DNA of 45,845 nucleotides, taken from NCBI GenBank assembly GCA_964452915.1, contig CAYVNW010000025.1, forward strand, positions 1 through 45,845. Reading direction: 5' to 3'. The DNA comes from Colivivens sp964452915 (lineage in GTDB: Bacteria; Bacteroidota; Bacteroidia; Bacteroidales; Bacteroidaceae). Positions 36,383-45,449 of the stretch are shown piece by piece. How positions within the stretch are numbered: the first letter of the stretch is position 1; every line of letters begins with the position of its first letter. Position numbers and translations under genes: made by a program. Under the pieces are notes generated by a model. The model saw nothing but the letters and a program-made list of their open reading frames with translations, ran no database searches and had not been told where the DNA came from.

Positions 36383-36584
36383 GCAGTTGTTGCTGCCGTG
36401 GCTGTTTGCAGAAGTGGCATGGGATAGAGAAGGGCAGACAGCTGACCCTGAAAGAGTAAGACTATATCACGCAAGTCATCATGGAAATATTTTGCAAGTG
36501 AGAGCAGAACCAAGCTTGCTTGAGTTATGCCGAGCGAAGCTAAATATTATGCAATGGCTGCACAGACATTACTAACAGTATAAG
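36383..36584. other. Gene-free stretch with possible repeat
   Basis: No convincing gene. A 68-codon open frame overlaps the Fic stop, but its product is not protein-like by inspection. The part 36505-36545 (frame translation RAEPSLLELCRAKLN) resembles a sequence I have seen scattered in Prevotella intergenic regions. That is memory, not a search. Confidence 0.25.
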
Positions 36585-36788
36585 ATGAAAGTCAATCACA
36601 TCGGCATTAACTGCCAAGACATTGAAAAGGTAGGTGTGTTCTTCATGAAATACTTTGGAGCGAAGGAAGGAGCAAGGTATCACAATCCAAGAACTGGGTT
36701 ACTTTCTCTGATGCTGGATTTGCCAGATGGTGGTGCCAGACTTGAGCTGATGGCCTGGCAGAATCCTTATGATGCAATATATCAATAA
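36585..36788 (+). pseudogene. VOC/glyoxalase-like protein, N-terminal half only
   Basis: 67 residues: VNHIGINCQDIEKVGVFFMK and LLSLMLDLPDGGARLELMAW are the first beta-alpha-beta-beta unit of a vicinal-oxygen-chelate domain (first metal His in NHIGI). A normal member is about 120-130 residues; this one ends in two stops right after YDAIYQ. Likely a truncated remnant. It sits 24 nt before the GH9 gene. Confidence 0.6.
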
Positions 36789-36812
36789 TAACGACAAGTA
36801 ATAATAAATAAT

Positions 36813-38543
36813 ATGAAGAAACTATTGTTTTTCATTATGTTTTTCCCCATTCTGTCTTTTGCCAATGGAAAGACAGACAATGGAATAAGACTGAATCAAG
36901 TAGGTATGTACCCAGGTCAGGAGAAAATCGCGGTAATAGAGAATGGCAAGTATGGCGAGCCTTTCAAGATTATCAGCGACAATGGCGATGTGGTCTTCGA
37001 AGGCAGGACTTCGAGAGTCGCTACTTCTCCGTGGTCGGGCAAGCAGCGGGCCATAGCTGACTTCTCGTCATTTGACAAGCGCGGAAGCTACAAATTCGTC
37101 TGCGGCAATGATACTGCTGCGTTTATTATTAATGACCATGCGCTTGACAAGATTGCCACAGGGCTGCTCCATGCATATTATATCTTGCGTTCCGGCATAC
37201 CAATTGAGGAACAGTATGCCGGTATATACAAAAGAGAACTCGGTCATCTAGATACCCATGTGCTCGTGCATGAAAGCGCAGCTACAAAGACTCGCCCGAC
37301 AGGAACTGTAATCCCATCACCTTTCGGATGGTACGATGCCGGTGACTACAACAAGTATATTGTCAACTCGGCATTTACCATAGGGCAGATTCTGATTGTC
37401 TATGAGGTGAACAAGGATTTTTTTGTCAAGCAACATCTCGATATTCCAGAGAAAGACAATTCAACTCCCGACGTTCTTGATGAGATGATGTTTAATCTGA
37501 AATGGATGCTTACGATGCAAGATCCCGCTGACGGCGGTGTCTACCATAAGTTGACAACGCCGGATTTTGAAAGTACAGTAATGCCTGTTGACTGTCACCA
37601 GACGCGCTATGTTGTTGAGAAGACAACTGCCGCCACTCTTGACTTTGCCGCGGTCATGGCCCTTGCTTCAAGAATCTTCGAGGGTAATACAGATTACCCT
37701 GATTTCAGCTCAAAGGCAGCCGATGCTGCAAAGAAGGCATGGACGTGGGCGATTGCGAATCCTCAAGTCTATTATGACCAGGCTGAGATGAACAAGCAAT
37801 TCAAACCAGAGATAAACACCGGCGCATATGATGACACCAACGTCGAAGATGAATTCTTTTGGGCAGCCACGGAATTGTATCTGCTCACAAACGAAAAAGA
37901 ATATCTGTCAAAGGCTCATGAGTATGCTCCCGAAAATTTTGTCTCACCGGTATGGGGCAACGTCGCTGGCCTTGCCCGTTACGAGTGGGCCATAAGCAAT
38001 GATGGTGATTGCCTTGTGGAAGAAAGCCGTAAGCAGATTGTCGACTATAGTAACGGAAAGGGCAGCAGTGTCTTTACTTCGTGTTTTCAGACCCCAAGTG
38101 GCAATGTCGCAAGTGATTTCTGCTGGGCAAGTCTTGCCGAGAATTTTGCAACGCCCGGCATAACATTCCTCTTTGCATATCATTTGACTGGCGACAAACG
38201 CTACATAACAATGGCACAGGAAAATGCCGACTATATTCTCGGTCGGAATGCCACGGGTTATTGCTTCATTACAGGATACGGTCAAAAGTCGCCGCTTAAT
38301 CCTCATCACCGAATCTCAAGTGCTGACGGGATAGACGCCCCTGTTCCTGGACTGCTTGTAGGTGGTCCAAACGCAAGTCAGCAGGACAAGGAATATATCA
38401 ATTTTTGGGGTGGTTATCCTTCTGATTATCCCGATGAGTCATACGTAGACAGCAAGTTCTCATATGCTTCGAACGAGATAGCCATCAACTGGAACGCAAG
38501 TGCTGTCGGACTGTTTTCTTGGCTTGTGACTTTGCAGGATTGA
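36813..38543 (+). CDS. Secreted GH9 endoglucanase
   Basis: A 576-residue cellulase-type enzyme. Signal peptide (LLFFIMFFPILSFANG), an Ig-like CelD_N domain (GIRLNQVGMYPGQEKIAVIE, residues about 24-105), then the GH9 (alpha/alpha)6 barrel. Catalytic Asp residues are in GWYDAGDYNKY (Asp175/Asp178) and the acid Glu in SNEIAINWN (Glu555); NPHHRISSADG is the substrate-binding loop. It cleaves beta-1,4-glucan (cellulose, barley glucan, xyloglucan or glucomannan). No lesions. No clear promoter box in the 24 nt before it. Confidence 0.95.
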   Translation: MKKLLFFIMFFPILSFANGKTDNGIRLNQVGMYPGQEKIAVIENGKYGEPFKIISDNGDVVFEGRTSRVATSPWSGKQRAIADFSSFDKRGSYKFVCGNDTAAFIINDHALDKIATGLLHAYYILRSGIPIEEQYAGIYKRELGHLDTHVLVHESAATKTRPTGTVIPSPFGWYDAGDYNKYIVNSAFTIGQILIVYEVNKDFFVKQHLDIPEKDNSTPDVLDEMMFNLKWMLTMQDPADGGVYHKLTTPDFESTVMPVDCHQTRYVVEKTTAATLDFAAVMALASRIFEGNTDYPDFSSKAADAAKKAWTWAIANPQVYYDQAEMNKQFKPEINTGAYDDTNVEDEFFWAATELYLLTNEKEYLSKAHEYAPENFVSPVWGNVAGLARYEWAISNDGDCLVEESRKQIVDYSNGKGSSVFTSCFQTPSGNVASDFCWASLAENFATPGITFLFAYHLTGDKRYITMAQENADYILGRNATGYCFITGYGQKSPLNPHHRISSADGIDAPVPGLLVGGPNASQQDKEYINFWGGYPSDYPDESYVDSKFSYASNEIAINWNASAVGLFSWLVTLQD

Positions 38544-38558
38544 AATAAACAAGTTTAT

Positions 38559-38589
38559 TTTGTATTGCGTTCGATTTGCACTATATTTG
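38559..38589 (+). promoter_or_regulatory. Promoter of the duplicated module, copy B
   Basis: TTTG (38559-38562), 19-nt spacer, TATATTTG (38582-38589). The leader after it matches copy A with several differences. Confidence 0.6.
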
Positions 38590-38662
38590 CATCGTGTATG
38601 CCGGATTGGGTTATGTTCCGTGTATGGCATTAAACGTAAGATGTTATTTTAAAATAGACAAT

Positions 38663-39129
38663 ATGAAGAATTTATTTTTATCTTTGATGATCATGACAGC
38701 AATGGCATGTAGTGCACAGACTAAGTTGGCTGTGCAGGAGGTGCGTGACTTTCTTCACGAGTGCGGCACATTTTATATAGCAACAGTTGATGGCAACCAG
38801 CCACATGTACGTCCGTTTGGAGTCGCGAAGTGTATAATGGAAAACTCTACATTCAGACTGGCAAGAAAAAGAATGTGTTCAAGCAGATGATAGCCAACCC
38901 TAAGTTTGAGATTACGGCAGTAAAGCCTTCGGGGACTGAATGGATTCAAATCAGCGGTGAATTGGTGAACGACGATAACCGTGAAGCTAAAGTTTATATC
39001 CTTGACCAGAACCCTGGATTGAAAAGTATGTATTCAGCTGATGATGACAACACTGCTGTCCTATATATTAAGAATGGGGTTGCCAAGTTGAGTTCTTTCA
39101 CAACTCCTGAGAAAGAGATAAAATTCTAA
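38663..39129 (+). pseudogene. PNPOx-like protein, copy B, frameshifted
   Basis: The duplicate of the 19077 gene. From the ATG at 38663 the frame matches copy A up to RPFGVA, where one base is missing (copy A reads GTT GCT GAA, copy B GTC GC GAA, near 38824-38828). The rest continues in the +1 frame (YNGKLYIQTGKKKNVFKQ ... EKEIKF) to 39129. A single-base loss, so pseudogene or a sequencing error. Confidence 0.85.
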
Positions 39130-39149
39130 ACTCCAAAATCATTGAAGTC

Positions 39150-39629
39150 ATGGTAACAAAGCGCATCCTTTTTATTTGTTTGGGCAACATCTGCCGTTCT
39201 CCTGCGGCTAATGCCATCATGCAGAAGTTAGTCGACGATGAGGGACTAACCGACGATTTTTATATTGACTCTGCCGGTATCGGTCCATGGCACGTAGGAC
39301 AGCCTGCTGACAAACGAATGCGGAGGCACGGCGCAAGGCGAGGTTATAAGATAGACCACATTGCAAGGCAGTTCGATGCCAAGCATGATTTCAATGATTT
39401 TGACTACATCGTAGTCATGGATGACGAGAACTACAAAAATATTATCTGTCAGGCTCTTGGTGAAAATGAATGTAAGAAAGTCATACGCATAGCGGACTAC
39501 TTCATAAAGTACAAGGGAAGAAATGACGTGCCCGACCCGTATTATGGAGTAGACACTGGCTTCGAACTCGCTCTTGATCTCATTGAGGACGGATGCCGGG
39601 GAATACTCAATTCGGAAACCGACAAATGA
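39150..39629 (+). CDS. Low-molecular-weight protein tyrosine phosphatase (copy B)
   Basis: A 159-residue, intact duplicate of the gene at 19564, with the same P-loop CLGNICRS (Cys10, Arg16) and VPDPYY acid loop. Changes such as DDEGLTDDFYID and NIICQALGENECKKV show the copies have diverged for some time under constraint. Its stop overlaps the start of the third gene (ATGA). Confidence 0.92.
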   Translation: MVTKRILFICLGNICRSPAANAIMQKLVDDEGLTDDFYIDSAGIGPWHVGQPADKRMRRHGARRGYKIDHIARQFDAKHDFNDFDYIVVMDDENYKNIICQALGENECKKVIRIADYFIKYKGRNDVPDPYYGVDTGFELALDLIEDGCRGILNSETDK

Positions 39630-39847
39630 CGATGGTAATCCATATAAAGAGTTTCCCGATACAGGGCAGATCCTACGCCATCAACATCTTCGGAATCATC
39701 TTCTCAATGGGGCACACCTCTGCACATTTTCCGCAAAGCTTGCACAACATTCTCGCTCTCGGAGCCATACCTGTCATAGCTTTCTTGTATGGTCGATTGC
39801 CTTGCACCTCCGATTACATCTCATTGCCTGCCTCCATCAATGACTGA
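39626..39847 (+). pseudogene. Small NHExxH-like protein, copy B, truncated
   Basis: Starts at the ATG overlapping the phosphatase stop; the first 27 residues (MTMVIHIKSFPIQGRSYAIN, IFGIIFS) match copy A. Then it runs into unrelated sequence (from GHTSAH on), so the NHExIHTxQ motif and membrane helix are lost. It ends at 39847 inside the convergent flavodoxin remnant. Shows the original gene began with ATG ACG ATG directly after the phosphatase. Confidence 0.6.
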
Positions 39848-40290
39848 ATGGTTTTGCCAAAGGAGATAAGTTCTTCCATATCGCTTTTGTCGGGTCTGTC
39901 CGCTCCATACTTTCTGATGATGCTGTGTTCAGCGGAAGCACTTATGGCAGTTGCAGCTACCACCTTATAACTTAACTCACGGGCAAGGTCGGTAAGTTCG
40001 AGCAAGGCATCGTCAAAATCTCGGTTGCCGAACACCACCACGCACACGCATTGGGCTCCTCCCGAAGGAATCAAGCGGAGACGTTCGGCTGCCAAGGCGG
40101 GTATGCGACCTCCATCAACGGACATGGCGATGAGCACCCTATCGTCTGCACAACGCTTAAAACTCGTCTGCGCTGAACTTAGGGAAAAAAGGTCAACGAA
40201 TACCTTCTCGTCCGTCAGACCTTGGCAGACGGCATCTGCTACAGCACGTGTCCTGCCAGTTGGGCTGAATGTTAGTTCTGTTATGTTCCT
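39814..40290 (-). pseudogene. Flavodoxin domain of a ferredoxin-type flavoprotein, truncated at both ends
   Basis: On the minus strand the frame reads NITELTFSPTGRTRAVADAV (flavodoxin FMN loop), then MSVDGGRIPALAAERLRLIP and AQCVCVVVFGNRDFDDALLE. This matches the flavodoxin half of EFR1-type flavodoxin/ferredoxin proteins. It has no start codon of its own: its first codons lie in the end of the acetyltransferase gene, in another frame. No cysteine motif for the ferredoxin half follows before the stop at 39814. Confidence 0.55.
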
Positions 40291-40787
40291 GATCCTGGTA
40301 AACAGTCTTCTATGTCTTTTATCTTTTTGGCAGGCACGCCTCCAACGATGGTTCTTGGTGCCACGTTCTTTGTAACTACAGCTCCAGCTGTCACTATTGC
40401 GCCTTCGCCAATAGTCACTCCAGGAAGAATGGTTACATTTGCCCCTAGCCAAACCTTATCCTCTATGACTATGGGCTTGAACGCCATGTCGCCACGATGT
40501 TCGGGGTCGGGGTTGTGATTGATGGTGCAGAGTGTGGCGTTATGCCTAAGGAGATAGTCGTTTCCGATGCGGATGCCGCCTTGGTCCTGAAGCTTACATC
40601 CTGCGTTGATGAAGGTGCGTTCACCCACGATGGTGTTCTTGCCAAAGTCTGTATTGAAAGGAAGGAACAAACCTACGGTTTCAGGTACTTCAATTCCCCA
40701 GAGTTCATAGAGCAAGTCACGCAGTTCTTCGGGCGTGTGGTACTTGTTGTTGATCTCCATCGTGATGTGGATAGCCTCTTGACTCAT
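40281..40787 (-). CDS. Sugar O-acetyltransferase (hexapeptide repeat)
   Basis: A 168-residue LacA/Maa-type transferase if started at the ATG at 40787 (SQEAIHITMEINNKYHTPEE). It has left-handed beta-helix repeats (RTFINAGCKLQDQGGIRIGN, VWLGANVTILPGVTIGEGAI) and the catalytic His in TINHNPDPEH. It moves an acetyl group from acetyl-CoA to a sugar. The same frame is open further upstream, into the C-terminal half of a broken aldo/keto reductase, without a stop, so a fused product is possible. Confidence 0.85.
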   Translation of the reverse strand: MSQEAIHITMEINNKYHTPEELRDLLYELWGIEVPETVGLFLPFNTDFGKNTIVGERTFINAGCKLQDQGGIRIGNDYLLRHNATLCTINHNPDPEHRGDMAFKPIVIEDKVWLGANVTILPGVTIGEGAIVTAGAVVTKNVAPRTIVGGVPAKKIKDIEDCLPGSGT

Positions 40788-41817
40788 TCTGTGCATCAGC
40801 AGATGCGCCGGTTGACTTTTTTGTCCAAAGCCTTGCTGGTCGCTCTCTATGCAACCTCTATGGACGAAGACGGGAATAGAACAGATCGTGTCATTCAACT
40901 GCTTGAAGTCGTCAGCAGAGAGCACCACATTCCATGCACCGAGGTTTTCAAGGATGCGCTCCTGATTTTTTGAGCCAGGGATGGGAACCACATTTTCGTG
41001 CTTGTTGAGCATCCTGGCCTGACAGATCTGCGCCATGGTAGCCTGCTTCTTGTCGTCATACTCCTTGATAAGAGCGAGAATTGGTTGATTGCTTTCGATG
41101 TTCTCCTTCGAAAACAGCGGAACAAACTTGCGAACATCATCCCCATGACTGAAGTCAGTCTGGGTGTTGACCTTACCGGAGAGCAGTTTGCTGGCGATAG
41201 GAGAGAACGGAACAACCGTAATGCATTCCGTCTCACAGTATGGGAAGATTTCGTTGTCGTAGTCACGCTCTACCATGTTATAGATATTCTGTACGGCTCC
41301 GAGAGGGATTATCTCGTTTGCCTCACGTATCTGCTTCAATGCAGACATGAGACATTCCCCATTCGCAAATGAGCTCTTCCTCGATGAGTCGTACCATCAC
41401 TTCGGCAATCTCACTTAGTGGCACAAGTTTATTGGTGCGGTGGAGGTAATAGAGGTCAATGTAATCGGTACGCAGACGTTTCATGGATGCCTCCAGATGT
41501 CCGCGGATGACATCATAAAGAGGCTCGCTTTTCAGTCACTCCACGTCTTCTTTCAGGTGGTATTTGGTGGCAACAACTACCTCCTTGCGGAAGCCTTTGA
41601 GAGCTTCGCCTACCAGTTCCTCGTTGTATCCGAACCAAAACTGTTGGTGTCCATAGACCTCTGCCGTATCGAAGAAGGTGCAGCCAAAGTCAGCAGTCTT
41701 GCGAATGGCATTTATGCTGTATTCACGCTCTGGAACTTTGCCGTAGCCGTGTGATAGCTCCATGCATCCCATGCCAACAGGTGAGACGCTGAGTGAACGA
41801 ATCTTTCCTGTCTTCAT
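40788..41817 (-). pseudogene. Aldo/keto reductase, split by a stop and a frameshift
   Basis: From the ATG at 41817 the translation is an aldo/keto reductase (SLSVSPVGMGCMELSHGYGK, FFDTAEVYG, VVVATKY) that stops at TGA (41536-41538) after EDVE. It continues in frame (RGHLEASMKRLRTDYIDLYY, catalytic His in LHRTN) to about 41350, where the frame shifts; the C-terminal half (LKQIREANEIIPLGAVQNIY, VVPIPGSKNQERILENLG) is then open and continues in frame into the acetyltransferase. Two lesions make it almost surely non-functional as a reductase. Confidence 0.8.
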
Positions 41818-42043
41818 TGTATAAACTTATTCTTGTTCCATGGCTTCCTTCGCCTGCATAGTCGGCAGTTATGGGAAACTGACCACACAGAATGCTGACG
41901 GCATCATCGTCGATGTGCTCAAACTCAAGCAGAAAGCCATCTTCTGTTTGGGACAGTTCCCATACGGATAGACTGTTTCCATTCATAACGGTCGTGATGG
42001 AATCCTTGAGTTGCCATATTTCGGTATAGTTGTCGATGTTCAT
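41723..42043 (-). CDS. Hypothetical protein between GH31 and AKR
   Basis: 106 codons from an ATG 13 nt after the GH31 stop. The first 80 residues (WELSQTEDGFLLEFEHIDDD, ILCGQFPITADYAGEGSHG) look like real protein but are not recognised; the last 30 overlap the AKR start in another frame, so the original end may be lost. Possibly a cofactor or small-molecule-binding fold. Cotranscribed with GH31. Confidence 0.4.
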   Translation of the reverse strand: MNIDNYTEIWQLKDSITTVMNGNSLSVWELSQTEDGFLLEFEHIDDDAVSILCGQFPITADYAGEGSHGTRISLYNEDRKDSFTQRLTCWHGMHGAITRLRQSSRA

Positions 42044-42056
42044 CGGTTTTGGGAAC

Positions 42057-44540
42057 TTAATGGACTACAACCTCCAGATACCTGTTTCCGTTCATGCTGT
42101 CGTAGGAGCCTTTCGGCTGCTCTATCTTATGGGTACGTTTAGCGTCATTCCATTGGACGAGTGTCGTGCGGAATGCTCCCTGCTTATAGTTGTAATTGTC
42201 GCCTTCGTCCTCGTACAGTTCGTATTCGGCATCCTTGCCCGGATAGATATGGAAAGTCAGGTTGCCACCAGCCGACTCTTCGCTTTGTTGTATGATAGGT
42301 CCCATTGGGATGATGCTTCCGGCACGCACGAAGACAGGGATTCGGTCGATGTCCACCTGCGTAGTAACGGTCTGTCCGCCCTCGTAATGTTGGTTGGTAT
42401 AGAAGTCATACCATCCTCCTTCTGTCTCGGGAAGATAAGTCTGCTGCTCGACCACGTCGGGCTCTGTGATAGGACTGATGAGTAGCGCCTTGCCGAACAT
42501 ATATTCCAGCGGATGGCGGAGCGCTTCCTTATCGTGGGCAAAGTCGAATATCAACGGACGCATGAGGGTGCGACCCTTCCTTGACACCTCCGAAGCCTCC
42601 GTATAAATATAAGGTAGAAGCTGGTAGCGCAAGTTGAGTTGGCGGCGAATCACCTCTTCGGCTTCAGCCCCGTAGCGCCAAGGCTCAGTCTCCGACATGT
42701 AGCCATGGATGCGCATGACAGGTAGGAACGTGGCCACCTCAATCCAACGGAGCATGCGATGGATGTAAGCCTTGTCGGTATATTGGTTGGTAGGACGGAA
42801 GAATCCACCCGCGTCGAAGGTCCACCAAGGATGTCCCGCAGCCATCAGTCCCAGACCTCCGAGAATCTGATGGCGAAGCGTGGTCCAGTCGTGTCCCACG
42901 TCGCCCGACCAAAGTGTGGAACCATAGCGATGGATTCCCGGGAAACCGCTACGCGTCAGAATCATGACACGTCGCCCCGGATCATCCTTCTGCAGTCCCT
43001 CATAGACAGTACGGCTGACAAGCAAAGGATAGGCGTTGCGCATCTGCTCGCCAAGCAGTCTGCCACGATCGAGCGTACGTCCCACAAGGTCGTCGTTCTC
43101 GGGTTCCGTAGCATCCTGCCACCAAGCGTCTATGTTGTAGCGCAACAGGCTGTCGCGCATGTTCTGCCAATAGTATTCCGCTGCATCATGATTGAAGAAA
43201 TCCACCCACGACGTGCCGGGAATGAAATAACCTCGGGCGTCGAATCGTTGGCCGAGAGGCGACGCGATGTCAATCTTCGACCAGACGGAGAGCATTAGGT
43301 GTATGCTGAGCGAGTCGTGCAGCTGAGCCGTCAAGTCGGAAGGAGATGGATATTGTGTGCGGTCGAACTCCATCGAGTTCCAGCCATGGTCGCCCCAATA
43401 TTGCCAGTCCTGCACAATCATGTCGATCGGCAGCTGACGGCGGCGGAACTCACGCGCATTATCTAAAATTTCAGCAGATGAGTGGTAACGCTCGCGGCAA
43501 TGGATGAATCCCAAAGCCCAGCGAGGCATCAGAGGCACTCCGCCCGTTATGTTGCGGTAAGAACTGATAATCTCGTCGGGACTTCCCGTTAGGATCGTGT
43601 AGTCCACGCAGTCGCTTACTGGAGACGAGAAAGTCGTGGTGGCATCCATGCACCGGTAGTAGATGATGGGACTGTCGTGGTCGGTAAGGATGGAGGTGAT
43701 GGCGTGACGGCCTTTCGTCAGACTCACGCGAACGGGATAAGTAGGAGGAAACCAAGAGTTTTCCCAATCCACCAACTGCTTGCCGTCAACTGAGATATTA
43801 TACCGGCTTCCCATGCCACGACCTACATCGAGGAGCAGACAATATTCGCCGTCTTGAGGGATGTCGAGTGTGCCCGCATAAACATGGTCGCGTCGGCGTT
43901 CAATCACGCCACCCTCGGTTGATGTGACGTTCACATCTTCGGCTTGATTCGAAACGATCTTCAGCGTTAGACGCAGACTGTCAGTAGGCGGGTTGAAGTC
44001 CACTCGTCCGTAGTTGTTCCACACGATTCCGTAGCCGTTGCTCGAAAGCATGACAGGCATGGAAATCTGGGTATTCACCTGCGTCAGCCGACGGGTCATG
44101 CCGGCTAAGTCTGAGAGTCCGTCCTGAAACTGTCCGAGTCCCCAGAGACTTTCTCCGTCATCAAGCGACAGCTTCAGTCTTGCCTCATGCGTGGGCTTGC
44201 CATGAATAGCCGACGGGAGAAGTTGTTGACTGAGAATGGTGGTCAGCACGCGCCCTTTAGCGTCGAGGATGGTAAGGGTGCCGTCTTGGTTATTTACCGC
44301 CACCTTGAACGATGGCTTCACCTGCTTGGACGCAGGACTTGTGTAGAGCAGACTTGGCAAGGTATCGACGGGTGTTAACTCCGGATGGAACTGGACGCGG
44401 AGGGCGTTGTCTGCTAGAGGCGTGAGCACTAGATGCCCGCCCGCAACCGTCATCTCCTTCTTGCGGCTGATGGATTCCTGGCCCGATGCGCTTAGACAAA
44501 GGACCATACTTGCGATGAGCAGGAATAGTGTTTCTTTCAT
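42057..44540 (-). CDS. Secreted GH31 alpha-xylosidase/alpha-glucosidase with PA14-like insert
   Basis: An 827-residue enzyme with a signal peptide (LFLLIASMVLCLSASGQE). N-terminal beta-sandwich, a PA14-like insert (about residues 212-300: AGTLDIPQDGEYCLLLDVG), then the GH31 barrel with nucleophile Asp476 (DAWWQDATEPEND) and acid/base Asp547 (LWSGDVGHDW). The C-terminal beta-sandwich has FHIYPGKDAEYELYEDEGD. A PA14 insert with this active site is typical of xyloglucan-active alpha-xylosidases, fitting the GH9 endoglucanase nearby; alpha-glucosidase is the alternative. Downstream genes follow on the same strand. Confidence 0.92.
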   Translation of the reverse strand: MKETLFLLIASMVLCLSASGQESISRKKEMTVAGGHLVLTPLADNALRVQFHPELTPVDTLPSLLYTSPASKQVKPSFKVAVNNQDGTLTILDAKGRVLTTILSQQLLPSAIHGKPTHEARLKLSLDDGESLWGLGQFQDGLSDLAGMTRRLTQVNTQISMPVMLSSNGYGIVWNNYGRVDFNPPTDSLRLTLKIVSNQAEDVNVTSTEGGVIERRRDHVYAGTLDIPQDGEYCLLLDVGRGMGSRYNISVDGKQLVDWENSWFPPTYPVRVSLTKGRHAITSILTDHDSPIIYYRCMDATTTFSSPVSDCVDYTILTGSPDEIISSYRNITGGVPLMPRWALGFIHCRERYHSSAEILDNAREFRRRQLPIDMIVQDWQYWGDHGWNSMEFDRTQYPSPSDLTAQLHDSLSIHLMLSVWSKIDIASPLGQRFDARGYFIPGTSWVDFFNHDAAEYYWQNMRDSLLRYNIDAWWQDATEPENDDLVGRTLDRGRLLGEQMRNAYPLLVSRTVYEGLQKDDPGRRVMILTRSGFPGIHRYGSTLWSGDVGHDWTTLRHQILGGLGLMAAGHPWWTFDAGGFFRPTNQYTDKAYIHRMLRWIEVATFLPVMRIHGYMSETEPWRYGAEAEEVIRRQLNLRYQLLPYIYTEASEVSRKGRTLMRPLIFDFAHDKEALRHPLEYMFGKALLISPITEPDVVEQQTYLPETEGGWYDFYTNQHYEGGQTVTTQVDIDRIPVFVRAGSIIPMGPIIQQSEESAGGNLTFHIYPGKDAEYELYEDEGDNYNYKQGAFRTTLVQWNDAKRTHKIEQPKGSYDSMNGNRYLEVVVH

Positions 44541-44622
44541 ATCTCGGTAATGTTTAGCTTATTTTTTCTTCTTCAAAAAACTTTTTTCTATCGCTAACGA
44601 TTGGGTCAAGGTTGTCAAGTGC

Positions 44623-44938
44623 TCATCCTACTAGTTGGTGCATGTGTGGCAGAAATGACTGAGCTCTGTCTGTGAGAGAGTATTCCACACGGGGCGGCAC
44701 TTCTGAATATGCTTTTGCGCATGACAAATCCGTCTGCTTCCAGTTCATGGAGCGTCACACTCAGCATCTTCTGAGATATGTCGCCTATGCTCTTGTGCGG
44801 TTCCTTGCAGCGCAATGTATGATCTTCAATCTCAAGCGCACGCAGCACAAGAAGAGTCCATTTGTCACACAGTCTGCCAAGGACGTTCCTTACAGGACAT
44901 TCTGGAAAGACAGGACCTATGATTTGATTCCTTGTCAT
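44623..44938 (-). pseudogene. HxlR-family transcriptional regulator, frameshifted
   Basis: From the ATG at 44938 the protein is an HxlR-type winged helix (CPVRNVLGRLCDKWTLLVLR, DISQKMLSVTLHELEADGFV). At 44711-44720 the coding strand reads CGCAAAAGC; with one A fewer the frame would give RKAYSEVPPRVEYSLTDRAQ, the normal HxlR C-terminus, ending at 44623. As it stands the end is aberrant (to 44615). The two Cys residues (in ECPVRN and LCDKW) recall thiol- or quinone-sensing members. It lies 74 nt upstream of GH31 on the same strand. Confidence 0.8.
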
Positions 44939-44973
44939 TAGTCGTATTGTTGCAGTTACTAACTTTTCGACCG

Positions 44974-45004
44974 CAAAGATAATGATTTTCGATTGACCTA
45001 CAAA
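44974..45004 (-). promoter_or_regulatory. Promoter of the HxlR gene
   Basis: On the minus strand: TTTG (45001-45004), 19-nt spacer, TATCTTTG (44974-44981), about 35 nt before the ATG. Confidence 0.65.
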
Positions 45005-45139
45005 GAAATAAGGTCACGAAAGCCCATTTTGAGCCCTTATGACCTTTGTTTTTTTTAGTTTTTTGATTTTTTGTCGATGTTTGCGCCGTGAATTAGTAAC
45101 CAATAGTGAAACGCTCGTAGTGGTGAGCAGGCTTCTTCA

Positions 45140-45449
45140 ACTCGTTGACCATGCCAATACCTTCTACCAAATTCCTGTTGGTGGTAATGGCATCCCAGTA
45201 GTGTTTCTACATGAATATGGACAGACAAGGATTGGTTGGCAGACAACGCCTGATGGACGTGGGGGATGGTTGGACATCTTCCTACGCAAGGGCTATTCAG
45301 CATTCCTTGTTGACCAGCCTTGCCGTGGTGCAGCCGGATCTACTGATAAAATTGTCATTGCCCCGGGCGATGTCTTCAGCAATGGAACGTTCAAGGTTGG
45401 CGAACAGGCTTGGTACACACATTTCCGTATCGGGTGTGTGGCTCCCTGA
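45140..45449 (+). pseudogene. Internal fragment of the 30161-type alpha/beta hydrolase
   Basis: The translation (VDHANTFYQIPVGGNGIPVV, DIFLRKGYSAFLVDQPCRGA, GTFKVGEQAWYTHFRIG) matches residues about 72-172 of the hydrolase at 30161 with scattered differences. Start, nucleophile Ser and C-terminus are missing; the oxyanion His-Gly is His-Glu here. It lies divergent from the HxlR gene. Confidence 0.85.

Noticed and set aside
36369..36575. 68-codon frame after Fic
   Set aside because: No promoter, no family resemblance, and composition like translated intergenic repeat.
42759..43298. 179-codon plus-strand frame opposite GH31
   Set aside because: It is antisense to the catalytic domain of a clear GH31 gene.
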